Positions 54,001-64,000 of a DNA stretch of 64,000 nucleotides are shown here, piece after piece. This DNA comes from Sclerurus mexicanus (Eukaryota; Chordata; Aves; Passeriformes; Furnariidae): assembly GCA_013396755.1 (NCBI GenBank), contig VWZF01002261.1, positions 1,426,001 through 1,490,000 of the forward strand, given 5' to 3'. Each line of letters begins with the position of its first letter. Position 1 is the first letter of the stretch. The translations under genes and the position numbers were made by a program. Below the pieces are notes generated by a model. It was not told the origin of the DNA. It saw only the letters and a list, made by a program, of their open reading frames with translations, and ran no database searches.

Positions 54001-56319
54001 TAATTAACAACATATCTGTGAGAGGTATTAAGTCCTTATATTCATGTGCAAGGGGGGAAAAAAGGTAAAACCTTTGCAGCTGTGCCACAGAAACGTCATG
54101 TTGCCAAGAGCCCTGAGGTGAAATGATCCCATCTCCCTCTTCATGCGGAGAGCAAACTAAAAGATGTTAGGTGCCTCCAATTAATAAAATGAACTTTTGG
54201 TAGACCAAAAAAAAATATAAAAACTGACAAGCTAATTAAGTAGATAAATCCAGATATTTCACTCTGCAGATTAAATAAATCTTGATACTGAAAATGTTCT
54301 TTCCTCATTGTGTCAAGTCGGTCAGATTCATTCCTCCAGCTCTGCTTTATAGCCAAGGAACTTTGTAAGCATTTAAATCAGTTTGGTCAATTTTTACTGT
54401 GAGAAAAAGTAAACAAACCTAAAAACTCGAAAGAAATATCTATTAGCTAATATACCAAATAGATAGTTAAAAGATTGGTATTAATTTGTTTGCCAGCTTT
54501 GTTGCCATGCAGTTGTCAGGCTAGAAATGGTCACACTCCATGCTTCCCTGCAAGGGTCTGACCTTCAGGATCAATAAATTGCCATCCTTTAACTGTCTTT
54601 TTGTAGAACTTTATACTTTTTCACATCAATGTTTTTCTGTCTTGAACTGCGATCTATCCCTGTCTCAACATTTTAATCTCTGCCTCGAGTTTTACCATTT
54701 CCTGATATTTCTTGGATTTTGTCTACATACTTTCTAACAGCTGGCTCCCGGGAAGTTTGAGCCGAAGTTATGCAAGTTGTGGGTTGTATCACATGCTGCT
54801 GAGCCCCTGTGAGGAAGGTTGCAGTTTCCTGGAAAGTGTCTCTCCATTGCTTCTCAGGAATGTTTTGGCATGTTTTTGGCTTCCCTCAGTGCAATCCCAT
54901 TTTACAAATCCCTTGGCTCATCCCTGCCTGTGTTTTCCCACTGTACTCACATGCTGCTCTCAGAGGAGACATCCCTCCTCCCTCTAGAAGACACTGACTG
55001 ACCTGGAGCATCTGAGGTAAACAGGAAGCCATCCTCCCTATTGCCCAGCCTGCCCTTCTGTATATGAAAGTGGTACATGCAGCATTTGCCATTAACTCTG
55101 AGCAAATGAATCAAATAGCTCTAAAATCTGCCAGAACTAGCAAGATTTTTGACTAAGCTGTCTGCAGCTCGATCTGCAAGTTAGATATATGCTTTGGCTC
55201 CTTGATGCTGTGCTCCCAGGCACCCCGGCAGCCATCCAGTAGGAGGTTGTACTGCAGTCACATAGAAAACAACTTCATCATCAGGGGGTTTTCCTGGTTG
55301 TTGAGATCTTTGAGCAAAGCAGTAGGGAGCAGAGACCCTGTTGGCAATTCTGATTCACAGGCTGTATGGGAGTAGGAAGAGAAATGCTGAAATCTCTGCT
55401 GGCAAAAATAAGATGTAGTAAGTTAAAAACAGATATCTCAGTGATCCTGCATAGAAAAGAACACATTTGACTTACTAGTGTCAATAACAGGTGTATTGGA
55501 AAACAAGGTTTTCGGTCTGAGTAGAAAATCATAGGCAGGGACAGTCTGGCAAAGAAAATATTAAGTTTTCACTGGCAAAAAGTCATGCTAAGAGTGTTGT
55601 CTGTTGTTAGCTGTAATAAGACACAGACAAAGATGTTGGAGTCAAGGTGGGGGGCTGCTAACAAGCAGGTTTGGGGCTCAACAGGAAGCATCTGATGAGT
55701 TTCCAAAGGACCATTTGAGGAATAGGACCGAGGTGGTCAAAGCTCAGCAAAGGAATTTTTGAGCTTGTAGCTTTAGGTTTGGCAAAATACATTAAGTGAC
55801 GATAGATACCGCATCTACCCGGCCTTTAAGGTAGATTAGTTTATAGCAGTTTAAAATAAAGAAATCAAAAAAACATTAATTTAGAGATTTGTATTTTAGA
55901 TTGGTTTTCCAGGAGTTGATATCAAGAAAGGAGGCTCCTGTAGGCTTGCTAATTATCTTATTCAGCAGAAAGCAATAAGATTAGACAAATGTTCTACACC
56001 TAGTGGGGCAAATATTAGTGTTTTGGTTAATACTTAAGACAGTTCATTTCATTCTAACTTCTTTTGTTTTTCTGAGGTGGGGAAACAACTTTCAGCTGCT
56101 TTTGTTTTCTAAAAGTATACCTCCTGTGGCACTGTTCGATAGGTTTCATTCATCTGTGTTGAAAGGTTTTGGAGAGAAATCTAAGCATTCAAAAATGTGC
56201 TTTCCCTGCCTCCAGGTTTTTTTGGTATTTGGCTTTGTCTTTAGTTGTAAAGGCTTTTGATAACAGAGCTGACTGAATACTTTCCTATACAAATGCCATT
56301 TTGTTGAGCCCCAAATGTT
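51014..56319. other. presumed intron or intergenic stretch
   Basis: AT-rich sequence with a T13 run at 51581-51593. A short minus-strand coding-like segment near 54.27-54.34 kb (SWRNESDRLDTMRKEH) follows an acceptor-like AG but ends in a weak donor, so it is not called. Nothing else is recognised. Confidence 0.45.
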
Positions 56320-56574
56320 TCATTCATAATGTCCATGGTGCAAGTGCTTGCCAAGCCCGGAGCAGGGTGCCAGGTGAAGAGTGCCTACATTCCTGATGGT
56401 TTGTCCTAAGGGGGACATGGATGCAGGGAGCTGCCAGAGCATCAGACTTCGGTCAGTCTTCTGCTGCTGGAGCCTGAGAGCCAGGATTTCCTGGTGCTCC
56501 TCAGCGAAATTGTCATCTTTGCTCTGGTCATGAAAGCTGACAGGAACATCAATATCACTAAGCGGTTGCAGGGC
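56320..56574 (-). CDS. candidate exon, minus strand, 3' border unclear
   Basis: A textbook-looking acceptor lies immediately right of 56574: a CTAAC branch-like site about 20 nt upstream, then TGCTGTATTCCCCAG. It opens an 84-codon frame ending in TGA at 56320. The peptide starts ALQPLSDIDVPVSFHDQSKD and continues EEHQEILALRLQQQ, a mildly coiled-coil-like stretch. It may be a terminal exon (no AATAAA-type signal seen nearby), or it may be spliced out earlier at a weak donor. Same strand as the 49-51 kb candidates. Family not recognised. Confidence 0.28.
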   Translation of the reverse strand, partial: ALQPLSDIDVPVSFHDQSKDDNFAEEHQEILALRLQQQKTDRSLMLWQLPASMSPLGQTIRNVGTLHLAPCSGLGKHLHHGHYE

Positions 56575-58961
56575 CTGGGGAATACAGCACATGTTAGTTT
56601 TTGGTCTGATTTGGACTGTAACTCAGAAGAGTAAAACAAAACCAGCCATGAATGGAAACCCAGCTTTCCAGCTAGCAATTTTTGAGCCTTCACTTGATGC
56701 TAATGAGGAAAAGAATATTGGAGTCTCTTGTGCTTGGAGGTATTTACACCTTCTTCAATTTGATATTCTGTAAGGCCAGTTTGAGTTTCATCACTGTTAA
56801 TGCATTGAAGACTTAATATAAATATTTTTTATTGCTTGTGACAGGTATTCACACAAAAAAACCCCAAACAAACAAAACCAAAAAACAAACAAGCAAAAAA
56901 ACCCACAGAAGAATGGTGACCAAAAGATTCAACTCAGTCATGTTAACGTACAGAGATCAATGTGGTGAAAATTATCTACTTTAGGCTTTCAACACTTCCA
57001 GGTTTTAAGTGGCTGAACTCCACTGTCCAGCTCAGCGACCAGTTGTAAAAACCAACAGAGGTATCACAGTGGTTTTGGTCTCCTGCAGTTGATATGGCAA
57101 ACATAAGATATGCCTTTTCCAAGCAGACCATGATAGGATTCTTTCCCCATGGAAAAGGAAAAAAGTATATTCTTGTTTCAGTGCTGAGTACTTTATGTTC
57201 CTCCTGTCTAAAACAGGCACGAATTTTTTATCTTGCATTTATATTCTTAATTTGCTCATAATTGCTTTCAGGCATCACATCTGAGGCCAGCCTTCATTAA
57301 TATGTTAATTGTGCAGTCCCTCCCAGTGGATTTTTCCAGGGCTAAGAGTAAACAGAAAGGTTTATTCCCCCCATCTTCCCCCAAGCCTTCTAAACAGAAA
57401 AATATTAAGATCAGATACTTGACTAGGTTCAGATCACCATGATGATGGGGCACGTTTATTTCCTGTTTCTGGATCTGCCCAAAATAGCTGATCAGAATGC
57501 CTCTGTTGGAACAGATCAGAAACCCATAAGGTCAGAACAAAATGGCATTTTTTATTGAGGTGCAGTTTAGAATCACTGTACACTTTTCCTCCATCCTATT
57601 CCGTGTGGATAAGCTAAATGGATATAAAAAAAAAAAAGCTGACATTATCAAAGTACTACAGGGAATTACCCACACACTTGCTGTTAATTAATGTGAGATG
57701 TGCAGAGAATTTGTCCACACTGGTTTGAAAATCTCAGCTAAACTTTTTAATGGTGAGTATTTTCATGGAATGAAATACAGAAGATGTCCTGTAAAGCAGG
57801 CTCCTTAACTGTTTATTAACTCTCTCGGCTCTTGACTTTGATTTATTAAAAGGTTATTTACATAAAAACTTAGAGTTCATTTTAGAGTTGTCCTGAAGAC
57901 AGCCCTCACACCTTCCCAGTTAGGAAGCATGGAGGATTAACATGAATTAAAATTATTTTTTTAATAATTTAAATTGTTGGTTGGAATTAGGATTCTTCTA
58001 GTAACCTCTCTTTGTCTGTTAGGATTGGTGATAAACTGTGCAAGAAAGTCCAGCAGCAATAAGGTGCAAAAATAATTCACTGCCTATTCCTTTATTTGTC
58101 TTTTCCTTTTATCCTGCCAGAGGTGGGGGCAGCTTGTGAAATCCCTGTAGGTTGGCTGAGTGAGTAGGGGTGTTAATTGTCAGCTATAATTGAGGTGCTA
58201 AAGGCTTCCTGAAAAAGTTTGTGCTTCTATATCCACTGATACCCTTCTTATCTCTTCTGTCAAGTGTAACACTTTTGGCTCTCCTTTCTGATGGTTGTTT
58301 CCAATTCCCTCAGTCCTCCCAAGTCTGTAACTGCCATCCTCACCTTCTCACTGCATCCCACCTGGCCAAAGGCTCAGGGAGCTCCTGGCATGCCATGCAT
58401 TATTCATTTCCTAGGTTCAGAGAGCAGAAACCAGGTCATGCCAAGAGGGATACTGGCTGGTTTAGGACCCATTCCAGTAAAGCCTGAGGTCCACATATGA
58501 GAAGGGAAAAATGTGTTCAGGTACTTGCAACAGATACAAAGAACTCATACCTGGCTTCTTTTTCCTTCTGTTTAAATATTTCTTCAAATGTATCCTCATT
58601 CCCAGCCCTCAGATATTCATGTTTATATTGCTCATCCTCTCAGGTTACATGGATGCAGGATGGTCACAACTATTTTGGCACCCAGAAAACGCATAAAACA
58701 GATGTCTATATCTGCTTTTTCCCCAGGGTCTTGCAGCCTCATTCAGTCCATCAGATTCTTTATTGAAAGTCAAGATTCATTCCACAGCTGAAAGTGTGAC
58801 TCAGGTACCTCATCTTTCCTTCTCTGAAAGTTGCTGACTTGTTGTCTCTGTCAATCCAGCTCTTTGGATCCATATACTTTTTACCCTGCGCATGATGAGT
58901 ATCTGCTCCTTATCCATAATGGCATGTGCATTCAGTGTGACTGAACTGTCTGTCTCTCTAC
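56575..58961. other. presumed non-coding stretch
   Basis: It holds an A-rich/CCCCAAA simple repeat at 56851-56908 and an A11 run near 57628. Two minus ORFs at 57.0-57.45 kb follow good pyrimidine-AG sites but have no convincing donors. Confidence 0.45.
56851..56908. repeat. A-rich simple repeat with CCCC/CAAA motifs
   Basis: About 58 bp of A-tracts interrupted by CCCC, CAAAC and AAGC, very similar in texture to 6929-6986. Non-coding. Confidence 0.9.
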
Positions 58962-59227
58962 TTTAGGCGCTGCCAATGAGATACAAAGCCTTTATTTTTT
59001 ATCTGAATATTTCTCCTCCTGGATCTTTCATGTATCTGTATTATCTCCTTTCCAGTCCATGTGCCCGTCTGCAGAGTATTGATAAAAATTGATTTTTGTC
59101 CTGTGAGTAAATTGTACTCAGATGAAAGGAATTGCTTGTACAGGATGTGTGAAGGATTTTTGTGGAAAACACCAGAGGACCACTGAGAGGTATTTTTCAT
59201 AGCTCTTTGGACTTTAATGTAGGTTTG
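58962..59227 (-). CDS. candidate exon, minus strand
   Basis: A long pyrimidine tract ending CTTATCTTCAG right of 59227 is followed by 88 open codons up to CTAAA/GTAGAG at 58962/58961, where the frame would otherwise stop (TAG). The peptide includes YIKVQRAMKNTSQWSSGVF and SSEYNLLTGQKSIFINTLQ, then a basic tail. Phase is 0 in and 2 out, which does not match the 56.6 kb candidate directly. Either an exon is missing between them or one of the two is not real. It could also be a decayed retroelement frame. Unidentified. Confidence 0.25.
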
Positions 59228-61011
59228 CTGAAGATAAGCCAGATGAGAAGGTGCAGTGGACACTATTAATAGGGACTTAGGGACTTTACATCAGTGTGTT
59301 ACTTGTCTAAGCTGGCATGGCCCTTGCTTATGGTGTGCTCAGTCTGCAGCTAAATTCTTGTTTGAAGTAGTGTTAATTCTCAGTCTTCTTCTCATCCCTA
59401 GCCATCTTCTATAAATGACCTCCAGGGACCTTGAATGAGTCTTTCATCAAAGCTTTATGGAAAAGATGTATTTTTGTTTCAGTCCATCCTCTGCATAGTG
59501 TAATAACTTTGCCTTTAGTAGTGAGGCAATGAGTGTAACTGTTCCAATTTTGATGAATGTATATATTGCTGAGCCTGTTTTTAGTAATTTTCCCTGTATA
59601 GTGAATTTCACTATGCTTTTCCTGTTTATATTTCAAGCATACTGGGTCTCACACTGTACCCACTGTGGCAAATAGGGAGTCAATATGCACAGGGGACCTC
59701 AAACAGTCTCCGTGAAGCCTGTCAGGTAAGGTCTTTTCCACCAGGATCCATTTAATTCTCAGCTTTCCCGTACATAAGGATGTATGCCACGTAACTGGCC
59801 TAATTTAACAGTTTGTGTTTCCGAAATCAGTGAAAGTATCTCCTTGAGTGGTTTCCAGCATTGCCCACCTATGTCATGCTTAGGAGTTCACCTGAAAAAT
59901 AGCTGTTAAAATAGAGAAATGACAAATAGGTGTCAGATTTGAGGGCAAGGAGTCCTTTGGCCAGTGCTGCATTGCCCTACTTTGGGGCTGAATGCTGTGG
60001 CCCAGGCACACATGCCCCTTGCCTCACAGTGCACTAGTCATGCCAATAAGGGCTTCAAAGAAATCTAAATGTGTTAATTTCCATTTAGTGCATTAATCTT
60101 TTTCATTTTTAAAGGAAACAATTTAAAGCAATCTGGAAGGCATGTAAAAAGTATTTTAAATTGGTGATATTTATAGCTGCTTCATTTTTTTGAAGTCCCT
60201 ATTCTTAACAGCCAGTAACAGCAATTGAGTAGCAATACAGCTCCTGCCAGTAACCTTCTCCTAGGAAAAAGGATTTCAGTAAGCTTTATCACCCAGCGTA
60301 GCCAACAGAAATATTTGATACTAAGAGCAGTGGAACCAGAAATCCACTTTAGATGTCCTTCAAACAGCTAGATGAGGAATTCAAGGGGATGTGGAACGGG
60401 AAACTCAGAAAATGGAGCTTGACTTTGATACTTACTTGGTGTGATAGAGTAATTTACTCTCCATATAGATCTTACTGTATAAGAAAAAGGAGGAAAGAGG
60501 AAGCAGTAATGTGTCACCTTATCTAAATAAGGTACCTGTCATTCTTGAAATTCTGTTTAAACTATGATGGATGCTCTTATTCAACAAGAGAGATTTTTTC
60601 CCCACAGTGAAAGACGATCCTTTCAAACATAAAAGGACTATGATGAGACCAAATTTCCTTCTTATGGATTAGACTGAAACAATGCAGAAATAGCTGCAGA
60701 GCAGGTGCCAAGGGATTCCTCTCTGACCAGTTGCAATGTACGCAATATAGTCATGGAAAAGGCAGCCATCTGATAGAAAAACAGCTGGGCTAATTGTCTT
60801 GCCATAAATATCTGTAATCTTTGAAGTGGTAGCATACTCTCTTGATGTGATATGTTTATTTCCTAAGAAAATTCTGTTTTCTTTTCAGTTAATTTTGATT
60901 GACTGACCTGTCATTCCAGAACTTAATCTTTTTGTTATTTATCCATGGCTCTAATGTTAACGTTTTTCTAAGTTAATTAAATACATTAGCTAGAAATAGA
61001 TCTGTGGCATT
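59228..61011. other. non-coding stretch
   Basis: A further minus-strand open segment at 59409-59636 is interrupted upstream by stops. It has no donor or acceptor pair, so I do not call it. A plus-strand donor-like CAG/GTAAGG lies near 59729. Nothing else is recognised. Confidence 0.45.
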
Positions 61012-61056
61012 TACTCTTTTTTTTTCTTTTTTTTTCTTNTTCTCCCCCCCCCCCCC
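61012..61056. repeat. polypyrimidine tract with one undetermined base
   Basis: T-rich DNA (T-runs broken by single C) leads into a C13 run at 61044-61056. The only ambiguous base of the window, an N, is at 61039. Such tracts are hard to sequence, so the length here is unreliable. Confidence 0.9.
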
Positions 61057-63838
61057 ACCAAAGCAAATGTTTTTGTTTTTTCTCTAAGCCTTTCTATTCA
61101 AACACTGGTTTTAAAACAGTTTTTCTGGGTACTGCATTGACCTCAATAATCTAGAGGACAATTCTCCAAAATGTGTGGTGAACCTCTTCAGCATTAAAAT
61201 CATACTGTAAATTCAGTGATCTCTCCCCTAGACTAATATAAATAGCTATAGCAACAAAAAAGTGCTTGTTCTGTAGCAGTGTCAATTAAATCCTACTTCA
61301 GCACAGCAAACAGTGTAAGTTGGGCCACTTGATATAGGTAGGAATATCTGGGAAGGCTTGCTGGTGTGATACATACATGGGTGTTGGGGGAAATTTGGAG
61401 AGAGCATAAATGAACGGTCTGTATCACAAATTGCTGTTATTGTTTGTGTTGTTTGTAACCTTAGCTGAGACTGACACAAAGCTGCAAAATAACTTAAAAT
61501 CCATAACTGGTTAGATACGTTAAGTCACTGAAGCCAGGAAGGATTGTATGAGCTGGTCAACCTGTCAACACTCTTGAAACTATGATCTTTCCAATAGCTG
61601 TGGGGTTCCCTTCTTTGATGCTTGGAAACGTTTGTACTGCAGATATCCTTCAGAGTGGTGATGTTTGGGAATGGTGATTTTGAAGATCCATACACAAAAG
61701 AATATTTGATTATCTTTGTGTATTTTTTTTGTCCAAAGCAGTTAAATACCATACCTATAGAGAGATGGTGTTACTTACAGGAAATAAAATGAGCAAGGGC
61801 TTAGACAACTCTTTCTTTCAGCCCACCCACTGGAACCACAGGCTTCATATTAAAATGAATGAGTTGCATTTATAGAAAGCTTATTGAAAGACTTTCCTAA
61901 ACTGCTTTACTGTGCCTAATACATGCTGTTGCTCTCAGGAGCCAATTATGTTCCAGGGACACAGCAGGGTTTTGCAGGCCTGCCTAGAAGTCCTAAACCC
62001 TGTGCTGACTGAAAATCCTGCAGAAGCAAGTTCATTTACACCTCCTCGATGTGCTGTTTCATTGTTTACACAGTATTTTCATCAAAGAGTGTGCTGTTCA
62101 TTAAGCACTGGAGAACCTGACAGACAGGACCTGGAACACTTCTCATCAAATTTAGCCCAAGCCTATCTGACATCTCAGCAGGGGAAGTGGAGAGCTGTGA
62201 TTCTGAAAAAGCCCGTTTGCGCTCACTAATCTTGAGTACACAGCACTGAAAAGAGTTGTTTCTGCATAATATAATTCATACCATCAGGAACTGTGTGTTT
62301 TGAATCACAGATCTGTACTTTTTGAACCCCATTCTGTACAGTAATTTTCTTTGCTCACTGACATTTTAAGTGTTCTGTGTTTGGTACCACTAGATTATGA
62401 CATTTTGATGTTCAGTTAGAAATCCAAAATAGCAATTAGGGAATTACAAATTGCAGGAATCTTGCCATTTAACTATTAATTATATTCCTTATTGTCTTAA
62501 CTAGTAAATGATTATACAAAAACGTCTCTTAAGTATAACATGCAAAACCTTGTTATAATTAGGGTATTCCTGAGATGTCAGTCCCTACTCGATGAAACTG
62601 ACTTCTCTCTAGAGCCTGCTGAAGATGACAGCATTTCCATGTGAAGAACAGAGGAATAGAAGTGTGTGTATGTGATTATAACCTGGAGACTTAGACACTG
62701 ACTTGAGCTCTGGGAGATGTTGAAATTCTTGCCTGATCCAGGGCATGATGTGTCATCCTGGATTGCTGCAAGTCAAGCAAGTCTTATTGGTGTTACCTTT
62801 TGTGAAGAGATTTATGAAAGTGAAAATATTCTAGCTTTGATGGCATAGGATATTTCAGCATAAGCTTTCCAAATGTGTCATGGAATGGTGCCTTGGGAGT
62901 ACTGCTTGCTTTGCCGCCTCACTGCAGCAGAAATAGTGCTTTACAACGTCTGTAGGCAAATGAAATCTCTCCTTTTAGTCCTGTCTACTATGCTGATTTT
63001 GTTCTAGTTTTATCCTGCACCTAAGCTATCCTGTTGCTATTAAGTCCAACCACACTGCAAAAGGGCAAAGATGTATCTAGCGTTACTTGGGAGTTTTACT
63101 TGTCAAGGTGTGGTCCCTGGGGAGCAACTGCATGATGTGCATGTTCAGAAGGGTAGCTGTTGTTTGCATGAGGAAAGCAATGGTGTAGTAGAGAAGGCTT
63201 AGGAACTGGGTAGGAAACACAGCCTGCTTTGGAATTCCAACCAAATACAGTGCTTGTGCCGGGCTCCATAGATAGCACCAGTTTAGATTAGGTTACCTAT
63301 TCCAGAATAAAAATTACTGAAATCCTTATCATCGTTTCATTCTCAAGGTCCTCTATTGTTCTACGTTTCCTTGCTGACCTGTAGTTTGAAGTCCTGCCTG
63401 GTCTCTTGTGCTGAATACCCACCAGTGTGTGGAGCACGTTTTCTGGCTTGGCTTCCCCCATTGTGTGCTCCACAATGAAAACCTGCTTTGTTAATGGCAG
63501 CCACTTGAGCGGAATGCTGTAGTGCAATGTGCACCTACTATACAACAATTAGTAAAAATAAAGTTAAACATACAGATAATTCCTTTGGTTACACAACCAG
63601 ATCTCATGGGTTTAAGTGCAGCTCTGAATTTCATCAAGCTGTCCGAGTGCAGCGTGATGGACACGAAAGAACTGCACTGAAATAGAAAAAAAAATAATGT
63701 TTGCCTATAAAATAAGATCTTCTAAACACCTTTTCAGAAAGACTAGCTGGAAAATAGAAAAAGAGAGTTACATTTTCAGTCATCTCGAAATGCCCTTTTT
63801 CCCCTGTAATTTACTTCCAGACAGTGCACACATTTTAA
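61057..63838. other. non-coding or unresolved stretch
   Basis: A 105-codon plus ORF (61912-62229) and an 83-codon minus ORF (63297-63548) look moderately coding-like but lack a clear pair of splice borders. I see no repeat elements. Confidence 0.4.
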
Positions 63839-64000
63839 ATGAATACTTTGCTAAAAACTGAGAAGATGTTAAAAATTGAAATGAATACATCGTGTTCTGA
63901 AGAAGAATTGGAGACAGAGGTCATTCAGATTATTTTGAAAAGGTCTGTATCTCTCAGTGATGATGACAATACTGGCAATGAAATAATGGAAGCTGGGAAA
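63839..64000 (+). CDS. candidate 5' coding exon, runs off window
   Basis: An acceptor-like site (TTTTTCCCCTGTAATTTACTTCCAG) ends at 63820. The frame has a stop at 63836-63838, then ATG at 63839, with in-frame ATGs at 63866 (better context, A at -3) and 63881, and stays open to the end of the window (54 codons). The peptide is acidic, including SEEELETEVIQ and SVSLSDDDNTGNE. The complementary frames contain stops. It could be the first coding exon of a plus-strand gene lying to the right, after a 5'-UTR intron. Truncated by the window edge and not identified. Confidence 0.3.
   Translation, partial: MNTLLKTEKMLKIEMNTSCSEEELETEVIQIILKRSVSLSDDDNTGNEIMEAGK

Noticed and set aside
61912..62229. 105-codon plus-strand ORF
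   Set aside because: The composition is plausible, but there is no donor, no convincing upstream acceptor, and no recognised similarity.
63297..63548. 83-codon minus-strand ORF with basic C-terminal half
   Set aside because: Several possible splice sites, none convincing as a pair. Kept only as a region to check with transcripts.

Overview
This 64 kb window looks like nuclear DNA from a bird. It is AT-rich, has no operon-like packing, and is dominated by non-coding sequence. Its recognisable repeats are CR1 LINE fragments, the characteristic avian retroposon. Three or four CR1 pieces carry the family's 3'-end signature (relatives of GGTCCCTTCCAAC followed by TTCTATGAT). I see no rRNA, tRNA, CRISPR array, or bacterial or plasmid feature. 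Repeat density is low, as is typical of birds. The species cannot be fixed from the sequence alone.

Layout. Bases 1-21 kb are intergenic or intronic, with a CR1 piece at 5.7 kb, a 25-bp tandem duplication at 11.4 kb and two stretches (2.0-2.3 kb, 15.2-15.6 kb) that read like cis-regulatory modules. An isolated CpG-rich block lies at 21.1-21.3 kb. A roughly 1 kb decayed CR1 (minus strand) occupies 23.5-24.5 kb. Another regulatory-looking segment is at 30.2-30.5 kb, followed by small CR1 ends at 30.7 and 33.7 kb. From about 38 kb to 59 kb the minus strand carries a series of open segments bounded by splice-like signals. The four best (51.0, 50.4, 49.4 and 38.3 kb, in transcriptional order) have compatible reading phases. 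They could be internal exons of one minus-strand gene with long introns. I do not recognise the protein, and the case rests on ORF length, splice motifs and phase only. The last 160 bases are open on the plus strand behind an acceptor-like site and may be the start of another coding exon.

Most short ORFs here are chance. In AT-rich DNA of this size, ORFs of 60-150 codons are expected, and many lie antisense to the CR1 copies or in purine-rich tracts. No complete, confidently identified protein-coding gene is present. No previously undescribed system is demonstrated. The items most worth testing are the minus-strand exon chain, the isolated CpG cluster and the three regulatory-looking segments.
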